A DNA stretch of 64,000 bases from CAWIUB01 sp963839175 (GCA_963839175.1 CAWIUB010000016.1:62001-126000); one strand, 5' to 3'; positions 38,452 through 46,886 are shown, counted from the stretch's first letter. A program made the numbers and translations. Notes: generated by a model not told the origin, from the sequence alone.

Positions 38452-39021
38452 TCAAGGGCTGCTCGGACGCAATGGCAACCGGGCGCCGAGGACCGCGAAT
38501 GGCCGAGCGTCGCCGGGGAACAGGTAGCCGCGAGCCAGGTCGACGAAGCCCACCGACCGGTAGAGCCGGAACGCCCTGGTGTCGGCGTCCGGCGTCGAGA
38601 GCAGCATGGCGCGATGCGAGATCTCGCCTGCGAGTGTAGTGAGCAGTCGCCGCCCGATGCCCGCCCCTTGGTAGCGCGGCAGCACGTGCATCTCAGACAG
38701 CTCGAACGCGTCGCGCAGCCAGTCGTCGGCCACCTTACGGCTGACTGCCCGACGGACCAGGTCATGCCACCATTGCCCGGGCGCCGTGGTGTAGCCATAT
38801 CCGAAGCCGACCAGGGTCCCGTCGGCGCGCACCGCGGCACGGCAGGCAAAGCCGGCATTGGTCGTGTGCTTCTCCGCGGTGACCGATCGCTGAGCTCCGG
38901 CGTAGCTCGGGTAGTTCATCGCCAGGACGTAGATGTTCATCGCCTCGTTGATGTGCGCGGAAAGCTGCGGGCCGTGCCATGCCTCGACGCGGATCTCGCT
39001 GCGGACATCCACCGACCTCAT
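38452..39021 (-). CDS. GNAT-family N-acetyltransferase (Rv2170-like)
   Basis: A 189-residue protein. Acetyl-CoA loop ALSEMHVLPRYQGAGIGRRL-type sequence (R-x2-G-x-G/A) at about residues 118-130; substrate half MNIYVLAMNYPSYAGAQRSV; C-terminal STPDADTRAFRLYRSVGF. It transfers an acetyl group to an unknown acceptor. It matches Rv2170 of M. tuberculosis by place after the MTHFR gene; that protein has been linked to drug acetylation. A TAGGGT box at 39054-39049 leaves a leader of about 20 bases with GAGGG. Confidence 0.85.
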   Translation of the reverse strand: MRSVDVRSEIRVEAWHGPQLSAHINEAMNIYVLAMNYPSYAGAQRSVTAEKHTTNAGFACRAAVRADGTLVGFGYGYTTAPGQWWHDLVRRAVSRKVADDWLRDAFELSEMHVLPRYQGAGIGRRLLTTLAGEISHRAMLLSTPDADTRAFRLYRSVGFVDLARGYLFPGDARPFAVLGARLPLRPSSP

Positions 39022-39048
39022 CCGAGTCCCTCGCGAAGCCTCGAGCGC

Positions 39049-39054
39049 ACCCTA
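39049..39054 (-). promoter_or_regulatory. Candidate -10 box for the GNAT gene
   Basis: TAGGGT on the minus strand, 27 bases before the ATG at 39021. Confidence 0.4.
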
Positions 39055-39136
39055 TTCACCGGGGGCGGGCATGAGCGTACGGTCGCCGCCCGATGGACGA
39101 TACGCACCATGTCCCTCAGCGTAGGTCTGGATGCGC

Positions 39137-39613
39137 TCATGCCACGGTCGCGGGTTGTCCACCGGTGAGTCGCACCAGCTCGTCGAACGTCGTCGGGAAC
39201 ACCGCGTGCGGGACGCCCCCTGCGGCCCAGATCTGTGGATAGCTCGCCAGGTCGACGTCGACGAGTGTGCGCAATCGCGTCGGGTGGCCGACTGGAGCCA
39301 CCCCGCCGATGCGCTGTCCGGTGGCCGCGAAGACGAGGTCTGGGCCTGCCATGTACACAGCAGACGTGCCAAGCTGTGCGGCTGCCTTCGCGGCATCGAC
39401 GCGATGCGCTCCGCTGGTCAGGACAAGCACTGCCTCGCCATCGTTGGTCGCGAAGACCAGGGAATTGGCGATCGCACCGACGGCGACCCCGACCTGCGCC
39501 GCCGCGGTGGCGGCGGTCGGGGCCGCCTCCGGCAGCATCCGTACCCGGCCCGTGACGCCGGCCGCGGCGAGGATCTCGTCCACGACTTGACAGTTGCGAT
39601 GCAGGGTGGTCAC
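39137..39613 (-). CDS. YbaK/EbsC-family aminoacyl-tRNA deacylase
   Basis: A 158-residue single-domain protein. The YbaK fold is seen in GVAVGAIANSLVFATNDGEA (catalytic Lys replaced or shifted), VLVLTSGAHRVDAAKAAAQL, ATGQRIGGVAPVGHPTRLRT (the GxxPxGH motif), and the WAAGGVPHAVFP end. Members hydrolyse mischarged tRNA such as Cys-tRNAPro or Ala-tRNAPro. The exact misacylated substrate is unknown. GTG 39613 has a TAGCGT box six bases upstream and an AGGA touching the start. Confidence 0.88.
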   Translation of the reverse strand: MTTLHRNCQVVDEILAAAGVTGRVRMLPEAAPTAATAAAQVGVAVGAIANSLVFATNDGEAVLVLTSGAHRVDAAKAAAQLGTSAVYMAGPDLVFAATGQRIGGVAPVGHPTRLRTLVDVDLASYPQIWAAGGVPHAVFPTTFDELVRLTGGQPATVA

Positions 39614-39619
39614 TCCTGC

Positions 39620-39625
39620 ACGCTA
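39620..39625 (-). promoter_or_regulatory. -10 box of a leaderless promoter for the YbaK-like gene
   Basis: TAGCGT on the minus strand ends six bases before GTG 39613. Confidence 0.45.
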
Positions 39626-39745
39626 CCGGGCAGCTAGCCCGGCGGTAGCCCGGTGAAGTTGCCGAGTGTCCCGGCGAGGATGCTGAGCACGGCCTCCGGA
39701 GCGTCGGAGAAGGCCTGGGCGGCCAGCGGACACATCATGCAGCTT

Positions 39746-39793
39746 GTGATCTCGGCTGGGTGTGCGGAAATCAGCAGATTCAGCCGAGATCAC
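39746..39793 (+). repeat. Perfect 13-bp inverted repeat in the ybaK-cysH intergenic region
   Basis: GTGATCTCGGCTG (39746-39758) and CAGCCGAGATCAC (39781-39793), 22 bases apart. The surrounding 257-base gap (39614-39870) holds no clear gene. A 34-codon minus-strand frame at 39634-39738 (MMCPLAAQAFSDAPEAVLSI...) looks protein-like but has no ribosome site. The repeat could be the end of the cysH transcript or an operator. Confidence 0.7.
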
Positions 39794-39870
39794 GAAGGCC
39801 GGGTAACGATCTCCTCCGGGCGGAAGGCGCCTGAATCACGATCTACGGCTGTAGGGCTACGGGTGTAGGA

Positions 39871-40575
39871 CTAGCTGTGGATGCCGCACTCGGTCTTGGC
39901 GAGGCCGGCCCACCGACCGGCGCGCGTGTCCTCGCCTGCGATCAGCCGACGGGTGCATGGCGCGCAACCCACCGAGCCGTACCCGTCGGCGAGCAGCGGG
40001 TTGACCAGGACGCCGTGTTCGGTGATGTAGGCGTCGACGTCATCCTGCGTCCAAGTCGCGATCGGGTTGAGCTTGACCATGCCGCGCTGCGCGTCCCATT
40101 CGACGACGCGGACGTCTGCTCGGGTGGCCTCTTCGTCGCGCCGCAGCCCGGATGCCCAGGCGAGGTACGGGTCAAGCGCGGTCGCGAGCGGCGCGACCTT
40201 GCGCATGGCGCAGCACAGATCGGGATCACGATCGTGCAGGCGCGGACCGAACGCGGCGTCCTGCTCGGCCACCGTCCGCTCCGGGTGGATCGTGCGGACC
40301 GTCACCGGCAGGGTCGCGGCAAGCGCGTCGCGGGTGCCGATCGTCTCGGCGAAGTGGTACCCGGTGTCGAGGAACACTACGTCCACTCCGGGCATGACCC
40401 GTGAGGCAAGGTGCGGCAGCACCGCGTCTGCCATCGACGAGGTCACGCACCACGAGGCGCCGAACTGCGCGACTGCCCAGCTCAGGATGTCCAGCGCGGG
40501 CGCGCCGTCCAGTTCATCACCGGCGCGCCGGGCCAGGCGGGCCAACCTTTCGTGTTCGGTCACCGGCGCGTTCAC
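39871..40575 (-). CDS. cysH: Adenylylsulfate (APS) reductase, CysH family
   Basis: A 234-residue enzyme; GTG 40575 overlaps the stop of the zinc-ribbon gene (GTGA). PP-loop-like core WCVTSSMADAVLPHLASRV and VFLDTGYHFAETIGTRD. The iron-sulfur cysteines are present: DLCCAMRKVAPL (Cys-Cys) and VGCAPCTRRL (C-x2-C). The C-terminal TECGIHS carries the catalytic Cys. The two Cys pairs mean a 4Fe-4S cluster and hence APS rather than PAPS as substrate. It reduces APS to sulfite with thioredoxin, feeding the sulfite reductase in the same operon. Confidence 0.93.
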   Translation of the reverse strand: MNAPVTEHERLARLARRAGDELDGAPALDILSWAVAQFGASWCVTSSMADAVLPHLASRVMPGVDVVFLDTGYHFAETIGTRDALAATLPVTVRTIHPERTVAEQDAAFGPRLHDRDPDLCCAMRKVAPLATALDPYLAWASGLRRDEEATRADVRVVEWDAQRGMVKLNPIATWTQDDVDAYITEHGVLVNPLLADGYGSVGCAPCTRRLIAGEDTRAGRWAGLAKTECGIHS

Positions 40576-40745
40576 CGTGACCCCTGCACCGGCTGGCTCG
40601 TCCAGTCCGCGGCTATGCCGACGTAGTTCAGCAGGAAGACGCGTTGGCAAGCGCCACAGCGCCATTCGCCGTGCTTCTCACCGAACATCCGCAGATCCTC
40701 GTCGCCGCAGTACGGGCAGTAGAAGGGCGCGGCTCGTTCGGTCAT
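40572..40745 (-). CDS. Small zinc-ribbon protein between sulfite reductase and cysH (57 aa)
   Basis: A 57-residue protein from ATG 40745. It has a four-cysteine ribbon: FYCPYCGDEDLRMFGEKHGE then WRCGACQRVF (C-x2-C, C-x2-C), followed by LLNYVGIAADW. I recall small proteins of this kind sitting between the sulfite reductase gene and cysH in several actinobacteria. That suggests a role in electron delivery or assembly, but no function is established as far as I know. It ends in the start codon of cysH, so the three genes are one operon. Confidence 0.85.
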   Translation of the reverse strand: MTERAAPFYCPYCGDEDLRMFGEKHGEWRCGACQRVFLLNYVGIAADWTSQPVQGSR

Positions 40746-40755
40746 TGCGAACCTG

Positions 40756-42408
40756 CTACGACAGCCATGTCTCCTCGGCTCGTGTGACGTAACTGGCGAA
40801 GGTCTCACCCTCGGTGCGCCGTTCCAGGTAGCCCCGCAGCACCCGCTCGGCGTAATCCGGTGCCTGCTCCGCGGTCACCTTCAAGCCGCGGAACTTGCGG
40901 CCGAACGCGGCCTCGCTGCCCAGCTGGCCGCCCAGGTGCACCTGGAACGCCTCCTGATCGGTGCCGTCCGCACCCCGGGCGATAACGCCCTTGAAACCGA
41001 TGTCGGCCACTTGGAACCGTGCGCACGAGTTCGGGCAGCCGTTGACGTTGATCGTGATCGGCGTGTCGAAGTCCGGCAGCCTGCGTTCCAGTTCGCGGCG
41101 GATCGTCTCGGCACGAGCCTTCGTCTCGACGATCGCCAGCTTGCAGAATTCGATACCGGTGCAGGCCATCGTGCCGCGATGGAACGCCGACGGACGGACG
41201 GAAAGGCCCAGCTCGTCAAGGCCGGCGACGAGCTGGTCGGCAGCGAGCGGGTCGACGTCGAGCACGGCCAGGCCCTGCTGCGGCGTCAACCGCACCCGTG
41301 CGCCGCGCGAGCCGAACCGCTGCGCCAAGTCGGCCACGCCAATCAGTGCCGAGCCGGAGGTCCGGCCCGCCTTCGTCGTCGCGCCGACACTCACCAGCCC
41401 GTCGACCTGCCGCTCGATTCCGACGTGGTCTCGGTGGGCCGGCGAGGGATCGGGCGCGACGCCGTCCGGCAGCGCGCGGCCGAGGTACTCCTTCTCGAGC
41501 ACTTCGCGGAACTTCTCGGGTCCCCAGTCCGCGACGAGGAACTTCAGCCGGGCGTGGTTGCGGGAGCGCCGGTACCCGTAGTCACGGAAGACTGAGGTGA
41601 CGCCCGCCCAGACCTCGCTGACCTCGTCAGGTGCGACGAACACGTCAATCCGCTTGGCGAACATGGGATTGGTGGACAGTCCGCCGCCGACCCATAGGTC
41701 GAAGCCGGGGGTGCCGTCCGGCCCGATCACCCCGACGAACGACACGTCGTTGATCTCGTGGTTGGTGCAGTGCCGGGCACAGCCGGAGATCGACGTCTTG
41801 AACTTGCGCGGCAGGTTGGAGAACGCTGGGTCACCGATGTACCGGTCGACGGTGTCGCGCAAGGCGGCGCTCGCATCGAGCACGGAGTCTTCGGCCACAC
41901 CCTCCAGCGGGCAACCGAGCATGACGCGGGGTGTGTCGCCACAGGCCTCGGTGGTCTGCAGGCCGACCGCTTCGAGCCGCTCCCATATTGCCGGGACGTC
42001 CTCGATCCGGATCCAGTGCAGCTGCACGTTCTGGCGGTCGGTGATGTCGGCGACGTCGCGCCCGTACCTGGTGGAGATCTCCCCGATCACCCGTAGCTGC
42101 GCCCGGGTCAGCGCGCCGCCGTCGATGCGGATGCGCAGCATGAAGTACTCGTCCTCGAGCTCTTCGGGTTCGAGGATCGCGGTGCGTCCGCCGGGAATGC
42201 CGGCGCATCGCTGGGTGTACAGGCCGTACCAGCGGAACCGTCCGCGCAGGTCACTCGGGTCGATGCCAGAGAATCCCGTGTACTGGTAGGTGTCGATGAT
42301 CCGCTGGCGCACCAGCAGCCCGTCGTTGTCGCGCTTGCTGCGCTCGTTCGGGTTGAGCGGCTCCCGGTACCCCAGTGCCCATTGCCCTTGTCCTTTTCGC
42401 GCAACCAT
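40756..42408 (-). CDS. sir: Ferredoxin-dependent sulfite/nitrite reductase (SirA/NirA type)
   Basis: A 550-residue siroheme enzyme from ATG 42408 with GGAGAGGA upstream. Two ferredoxin-like half domains; first half FMLRIRIDGGALTRAQLRVI, TDRQNVQLHWIRIEDVP, and GCPLEGV; second half TPQQGLAVLDVD. The cluster ligands are CTGIEFCKLA (C-x5-C) and NGCPNSCARFQ (C-x3-C), binding 4Fe-4S bridged to siroheme. With cysH in the operon and siroheme synthase nearby, sulfite to sulfide is the likely reaction; the same family includes nitrite reductases. The cysteine leader peptide in front supports a sulfur role. Confidence 0.92.
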   Translation of the reverse strand: MVARKGQGQWALGYREPLNPNERSKRDNDGLLVRQRIIDTYQYTGFSGIDPSDLRGRFRWYGLYTQRCAGIPGGRTAILEPEELEDEYFMLRIRIDGGALTRAQLRVIGEISTRYGRDVADITDRQNVQLHWIRIEDVPAIWERLEAVGLQTTEACGDTPRVMLGCPLEGVAEDSVLDASAALRDTVDRYIGDPAFSNLPRKFKTSISGCARHCTNHEINDVSFVGVIGPDGTPGFDLWVGGGLSTNPMFAKRIDVFVAPDEVSEVWAGVTSVFRDYGYRRSRNHARLKFLVADWGPEKFREVLEKEYLGRALPDGVAPDPSPAHRDHVGIERQVDGLVSVGATTKAGRTSGSALIGVADLAQRFGSRGARVRLTPQQGLAVLDVDPLAADQLVAGLDELGLSVRPSAFHRGTMACTGIEFCKLAIVETKARAETIRRELERRLPDFDTPITINVNGCPNSCARFQVADIGFKGVIARGADGTDQEAFQVHLGGQLGSEAAFGRKFRGLKVTAEQAPDYAERVLRGYLERRTEGETFASYVTRAEETWLS

Positions 42409-42449
42409 GCGCGCGGTCCTCTCCGATGGTGCCGACCTGGCCTCGAGTG

Positions 42450-42536
42450 CTAGGCGAGTCGACACGCAGCGGCCGTGATCCGGCGCAGGTCGACGTGCCG
42501 ACGGGAAGTCAGCAGGACGCGCGGTTCACGGGACAC
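42450..42536 (-). CDS. Cysteine leader peptide upstream of the sulfite reductase operon (28 aa)
   Basis: GTG 42536 to TAG 42450 gives 28 residues ending TSRRHVDLRRITAAACRLA. The core R-x-HVDL-x-R and a single Cys at position 25 are the marks of a leader-peptide class found upstream of sulfur genes in actinobacteria. It ends 41 bases before the sulfite reductase start. Ribosome stalling at the late Cys codon when cysteinyl-tRNA is low would be expected to open the downstream gene; that mechanism is inference. Confidence 0.75.
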   Translation of the reverse strand: MSREPRVLLTSRRHVDLRRITAAACRLA

Positions 42537-42662
42537 GTCGTCAAGGGTCGCACATCCCGGACGATCCGCCGAGTCGCCCACCGTCATTGGGTGGCACCGC
42601 GTGACGAGGGCCACGAAGCGGTCCGCCAGGGCTGTTGGTCGGACGGGCCGCGGTGTGCGACT

Positions 42663-42749
42663 ATGAGCGGCGTGTCCGCCGTCCGGCTCGTAGCGCGCTT
42701 GCATGTCGATCTGCAGCGCGTAGTGAGCGCGGCGTGTCTACCGTCCTGA
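42663..42749 (+). CDS. Cysteine leader peptide upstream of the cysC-cysD-cysN operon (28 aa)
   Basis: ATG 42663 to TGA 42749 gives 28 residues ending ARLHVDLQRVVSAACLPS. It aligns with the minus-strand leader without gaps: HVDL at 14-17, Arg at 19, Cys at 25. It lies 124 bases before cysC. That stretch contains GC-rich inverted repeats (for example CGTACG-N7-CGTACG near 42825-42843) that could form alternative stems. The two leaders are divergent, 126 bases apart. Confidence 0.78.
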   Translation: MSGVSAVRLVARLHVDLQRVVSAACLPS

Positions 42750-42873
42750 TCAGCCGGCTCCCTGAGCAGTCGCGCCGCCGCTGACGGCTTTCGCGCGACG
42801 AGCCGGCCGCTCGCCCCCGGCCCGTACGTCCGATGCGTACGTGTGCCTGCCGACGCGACCGAAGGACGACGCC

Positions 42874-43461
42874 ATGCAGGGCCACCCGACCACCTTGTCG
42901 CCCGCTGCGGGGCCTCGCCGAGAAGCGGCACTCGGTGCCACTGTCTGGCTCACCGGCCTGCCCAGTGCCGGCAAGACGACGATTGCCCACGGACTCGCGG
43001 ATCGCGTGCGTGCCGTCGGCCGCGCCGTGGAGGTCCTCGACGGTGACGAGGTGCGGCCGATCATGTCTCCGGAGCTGGGATACACGCGCGCCGACCGCGA
43101 CGCGAACGTGGCGCGCATCGGCTGGGTGGCCCAACTGCTGGCCCGTCATGGCGTGCTCGTGCTCGCCTCGGTGGTCTCTCCGTACGCGGCGGCCCGCGAG
43201 GGCGTACGTGTCTGGCACGAGTCGGCGGAGGTGCCGTTCTTCGAGATCCACGTAGCCACCTCGGTCGAGGTCTGCGCTCGACGCGACGTCAAAGGTCTGT
43301 ATGCGAAACAGCGCGGCGGCGCGCTTGCCGGGCTGACGGGCATAGACGGCGACTACCAGCCGCCGGCCAATCCCAACCTTCGTCTCGATACGAGCGGCCG
43401 GAGCGTCCACGACGTCGTCGACGAGCTGTACGCCCTGCTGCACAAGGAGAATCTGTCGTGA
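42874..43461 (+). CDS. cysC: Adenylylsulfate (APS) kinase
   Basis: A 195-residue kinase from ATG 42874 with GAAGGA. P-loop WLTGLPSAGKTTIAHGLADR, LDGDEVRPIMSPELGYTRAD, ANVARIGWVAQLL, and the APS-kinase block VVSPYAAAREGVR, then DVKGLYAKQRGG. It phosphorylates APS to PAPS. Because the reductase here uses APS, this kinase either supplies PAPS for sulfotransferases or serves a regulatory role. It overlaps cysD by four bases. Confidence 0.93.
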   Translation: MQGHPTTLSPAAGPRREAALGATVWLTGLPSAGKTTIAHGLADRVRAVGRAVEVLDGDEVRPIMSPELGYTRADRDANVARIGWVAQLLARHGVLVLASVVSPYAAAREGVRVWHESAEVPFFEIHVATSVEVCARRDVKGLYAKQRGGALAGLTGIDGDYQPPANPNLRLDTSGRSVHDVVDELYALLHKENLS

Positions 43462-44378
43462 CCACGATTGCCGTCCGACCGACACTCGACCGCACTTGGC
43501 TCACCGGTCTCGAGGACGAGGCGATACACATCCTGCGTGAGGTCGTCGGCCAGTTCGAGCGTCCGGTGCTGCTGTTCTCCGGCGGCAAGGACTCCATCGT
43601 CCTGCTGCACCTGGCCAGCAAGGCGTTCTGGCCGGGACGGGTGCCGTTCCCGATCATGCACATCGACACCGGCCACAACTTCCCCGAGGTCATCGAGTAC
43701 CGAGACCGGCACGTCACCAGACTGGGTGTCAAGCTGGTGATCGCGAGTGTCCAGGACTCGATCGACTCGGGGCGGGTGCGTGAAGCGCCGGGCCGATCGC
43801 GCAACCCGCTGCAAACGACGACCCTGCTCGATGCGATCACCGAGCATCGGTTCGACGCCGTGCTGGGCGGCGCACGCCGGGACGAGGAGAAATCCCGTGC
43901 GAAAGAGCGCGTCTTCTCCGTACGCGACGACTTCGGCCAGTGGGATCCACGCAACCAACGACCCGAGCTGTGGAATCTCTACAACGGCCGGCACCGCACC
44001 GGAGAACACCTCCGAGTGTTCCCGCTGTCGAACTGGACCGAGCTCGACGTCTGGGCCTACATCGAGCGCGAGGGAATCGAGGTGCCCAGCATCTACTACG
44101 CACACGAGCGTCGGGTCTTCGCACGGGACGGCATGCTGCTGGCGGTAACTCCATGGACGCAGCCGGGTAACGGTGACACCGTGACCACCGAATCCGTGCG
44201 GTATCGCACCGTCGGTGACGCGACCTGCACCGGCGCGATCCGCTCCGTCGCGAGTGACGTCGCGGGGGTGATCGCGGAGACCGCGGCAGCCACCATCTCG
44301 GAACGGGGCGCGACCCGAGTGGACGATCGGGCCAGCGAAGCGGCGATGGAAGACCGCAAGCGGCAGGGCTATTTCTAG
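43458..44378 (+). CDS. cysD: Sulfate adenylyltransferase subunit 2
   Basis: A 306-residue PP-loop protein, GTG 43458 overlapping cysC. LLFSGGKDSIVLLHLASKAF (PP loop SGGKDS), IMHIDTGHNFPEVIEYRD, GGARRDEEKSRAKERVFS, and NWTELDVWAYIEREGIEVPS. It forms ATP sulfurylase with CysN, making APS from sulfate and ATP, driven by GTP hydrolysis. The C-terminus MEDRKRQGYF is typical. The antisense long frame over this region is a shadow. Confidence 0.95.
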   Translation: MTTIAVRPTLDRTWLTGLEDEAIHILREVVGQFERPVLLFSGGKDSIVLLHLASKAFWPGRVPFPIMHIDTGHNFPEVIEYRDRHVTRLGVKLVIASVQDSIDSGRVREAPGRSRNPLQTTTLLDAITEHRFDAVLGGARRDEEKSRAKERVFSVRDDFGQWDPRNQRPELWNLYNGRHRTGEHLRVFPLSNWTELDVWAYIEREGIEVPSIYYAHERRVFARDGMLLAVTPWTQPGNGDTVTTESVRYRTVGDATCTGAIRSVASDVAGVIAETAAATISERGATRVDDRASEAAMEDRKRQGYF

Positions 44379-44393
44379 GGCCTGTGAATATTG

Positions 44394-45644
44394 ATGCCCC
44401 GTGAACTCCTGCGCGTCGTGACCGCCGGATCGGTCGACGACGGGAAGTCCACGCTGGTGGGCCGGCTGCTGCACGACGCCCGGGCCGTGCTGACCGATCA
44501 GCTCAGCGCGGTCGAGGCGGCGAGCGAACGGCGCGGCTACGACGGCGCTGACCTCGCTCTGCTCGTCGACGGGCTGCGGGCTGAGCGGGAGCAGGGCATC
44601 ACCATCGACGTCGCGTACCGGTACTTCGCGACCGCCCGGCGGACGTTCGTGCTGGCCGACACCCCCGGGCACGTGCAATACACCCGCAACACGGTGACCG
44701 GCGCCTCGACCGCAGACGTCGCGGTGATCCTCGTCGACGCGCGCAACGGCGTGGTCGAGCAGACCAAGCGGCATGCCGCGGTGGCGTCGCTGCTGCAGGT
44801 CGAGCATGTGGTGCTGGCCGTGAACAAGATGGACCTGGTGGGCTACGCCGAGGAGGTGTTCGACCAGATCGTCACCGACTTCGCCGCGACGGCGGACGGT
44901 CTCGGACTGTCGTCGTTCACGCCGATTCCGATGGCGGCGCTGTCCGGCGATAACGTCGTCGACCGGTCCGGCCGGATGGCCTGGTACCGGGGGAAGGCGC
45001 TGCTGGAGTTCCTCGAGGATGTCCAATCCCCGGCGGGAACGCAGATCCCGGCGCGGCTGCCCGTGCAGGTCGTCATGCGGCCCCGGTCGGCCGACAACCC
45101 GGACTATCGCGGATATGCCGGCCGGATCGAGGCCGGCCCGCTGCACGTCGGCGATCTGGTGGTTGTGCTCCCGTCCGGCCGGATCAGCACGGTGAGCGGC
45201 ATCGACACGGCTGACGGAACCCTGCCGGAGGCAACGGCTGGCCGGTCGGTCGTCGTGCGGCTGGCCGACGAGGTGGACGTCTCCCGTGGGGACTTGATCG
45301 CCGTCGACCGCGAGCCGCGGCCCAAGGTCGTGCGAGAGCTGACGGCCACCCTGTGCTGGTTGTCCGACCGGCCGTTGCGTGCCACCGACCGGTTCTCGCT
45401 GCAGCACACCACCCGGGACGTGCGCGCCCTGGTCGACGCGGTCGTCAGCCGACTGGACGTCAGCACGGTGACGTCCTCGGCCGCGGACGAGTTGCAGCTC
45501 AACGACATCGGCGTGGTGCGGCTGCGTACTGCAGAGCCCATCGCCGTCGATGCGTACTCGGTCAATCGCTCGACGGGCGCGTTCCTCCTGGTCGACGAGG
45601 GCTCGGGTGCGACCGTCGCTGCGGGCATGGTCGCCGACGAGTAG
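44394..45644 (+). CDS. cysN: Sulfate adenylyltransferase subunit 1 (GTPase)
   Basis: A 416-residue EF-Tu-like GTPase starting at ATG 44394. G1 TAGSVDDGKSTLVGRLLHD, switch region REQGITIDVAYRYF, G3 LADTPGHVQYTRN, G4 NKMDLVGYA, followed by two beta-barrel domains (YRGYAGRIEAGPLHVGDLVV). No fused APS kinase domain follows, in line with the separate cysC. It couples GTP hydrolysis to sulfate activation by CysD. Confidence 0.95.
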   Translation: MPRELLRVVTAGSVDDGKSTLVGRLLHDARAVLTDQLSAVEAASERRGYDGADLALLVDGLRAEREQGITIDVAYRYFATARRTFVLADTPGHVQYTRNTVTGASTADVAVILVDARNGVVEQTKRHAAVASLLQVEHVVLAVNKMDLVGYAEEVFDQIVTDFAATADGLGLSSFTPIPMAALSGDNVVDRSGRMAWYRGKALLEFLEDVQSPAGTQIPARLPVQVVMRPRSADNPDYRGYAGRIEAGPLHVGDLVVVLPSGRISTVSGIDTADGTLPEATAGRSVVVRLADEVDVSRGDLIAVDREPRPKVVRELTATLCWLSDRPLRATDRFSLQHTTRDVRALVDAVVSRLDVSTVTSSAADELQLNDIGVVRLRTAEPIAVDAYSVNRSTGAFLLVDEGSGATVAAGMVADE

Positions 45645-45668
45645 GGCCGCGGGTCCGGACAGAATGGC

Positions 45669-46886
45669 GTGGTGACCGGCTTTCCGCTCCTGCTCGACCT
45701 GCGCGGGCGTCGGGTGCTCGTCGTCGGCGGGGGAGCGGTGGCGACCCGGCGGGTAACCGCCCTGGTCGAGGCGGGGGCGTCGGTCGATGTCGTCGCCCCG
45801 TCAGTCTCAGCTGACATCGAGGCGCTCGGCGTCGTGGTGAGCCGGCGGCCCTTCGACCCGGCCGATGTGGGCGGGGCGTGGCTCGTCTGCACGTGCGCCG
45901 ATGATCGCGACGTCAACGCCGCTGTCGCCGCGGAAGCCGTGCGGCAGCGGGTGTTCTGCGTCCGTGCCGATGTCGCCGCCGGGGGCAGCGCGCGGACCCC
46001 GGCCGTCCTGCGCAAGAACGGGCTCACCGTGGCGATCACCGGCGGGGACGATCCGCGCCGGTCGCAGCGGTTGCGTGCCGCGATCTGCGTGGCGCTCGAC
46101 GTGGGCGACTTGCCGGCCCGGCCGGTGCGTCCGGCGGTGACGGGATCGGTGGCGCTGGTCGGCGGGGGACCGGGCGACCCCGAGCTGATCACGGTGCGCG
46201 GCCGCCGGCTGGTGGCTGCGGCGGACGTCGTCGTCGTCGATCGGCTGGCGCCGCGAGGCCTGCTCGATGATCTTCCCGACGACGTCGAGATCGTCGACTG
46301 CGGCAAGGCGGCGCATCGGCACAACCTGACCCAGGACGAGATCAACGCGGTGCTGATCGATCGGGCCCGCGCCGGCAAGCGGGTGGTCCGGCTCAAGGGC
46401 GGGGATCCGTTCGTGTTCGGCCGGGGCGGGGAGGAGCTGCTCGCCTGCGTCGCGGCGGGGATCCCGGTGACCGTGGTACCGGGTATCAGCTCGGCACTCG
46501 CCGCGCCGGCGGTGGCCGGCATCCCGTTGACCCACCGTGGCGTCTCGGCCGACTTCACCGTGGTCTCCGGTCATCTCGACCCCGGCCGATCGCCGGACGG
46601 CGGTCTGGACTGGCCGGCGCTTGCCGCCGGAACCCAGACACTGGTGCTGCTCATGGCGATGGAACGGCTGGATCAGATCTGCGCGGCACTGATCGCCCAC
46701 GGCCGTCCAGCCTCGACTCCCGCCGCGGTGATCCATCGGGCCACGCTCGACGGTGAACGCATCGTGCGGGCGCGGCTCGACGGCCTTGCCGCGGCGGCCG
46801 GCGCGGCCCGGATCGGGGCTCCAGCGGTGGTGGTCGTCGGCGGCGTGGTCGCCATCGGCAATGAGCCGCTAAGCCATTGGTCGTAG
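45669..46886 (+). CDS. cysG: Siroheme synthase: precorrin-2 dehydrogenase fused to uroporphyrinogen-III methyltransferase
   Basis: A 405-residue two-domain protein (GTG 45669 or 45672). Residues 1-150 are the NAD-binding precorrin-2 dehydrogenase part (GRRVLVVGGGAVATRRVTAL, GGDDPRRSQRLRAAI). Residues about 157-400 are the SAM methyltransferase: VALVGGGPGDPELITVRGRR, VRLKGGDPFVFGRGGEE, and VTVVPGISSALAAPAVAGIP. It makes the siroheme needed by the sulfite reductase from uroporphyrinogen III. The final iron insertion may be by the N-terminal domain or a separate chelatase. Confidence 0.93.
   Translation: MVTGFPLLLDLRGRRVLVVGGGAVATRRVTALVEAGASVDVVAPSVSADIEALGVVVSRRPFDPADVGGAWLVCTCADDRDVNAAVAAEAVRQRVFCVRADVAAGGSARTPAVLRKNGLTVAITGGDDPRRSQRLRAAICVALDVGDLPARPVRPAVTGSVALVGGGPGDPELITVRGRRLVAAADVVVVDRLAPRGLLDDLPDDVEIVDCGKAAHRHNLTQDEINAVLIDRARAGKRVVRLKGGDPFVFGRGGEELLACVAAGIPVTVVPGISSALAAPAVAGIPLTHRGVSADFTVVSGHLDPGRSPDGGLDWPALAAGTQTLVLLMAMERLDQICAALIAHGRPASTPAAVIHRATLDGERIVRARLDGLAAAAGAARIGAPAVVVVGGVVAIGNEPLSHWS

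Noticed and set aside
37503..38858. Upstream extension of the crtE frame on the minus strand
   Set aside because: It runs antisense through metF and shows no prenyl synthase similarity; the family N-terminus fits GTG 37502.
43353..45407. 684-residue minus-strand frame opposite cysC, cysD and cysN
   Set aside because: Three well-supported sulfur genes lie on the plus strand; the antisense product has no recognisable domain.
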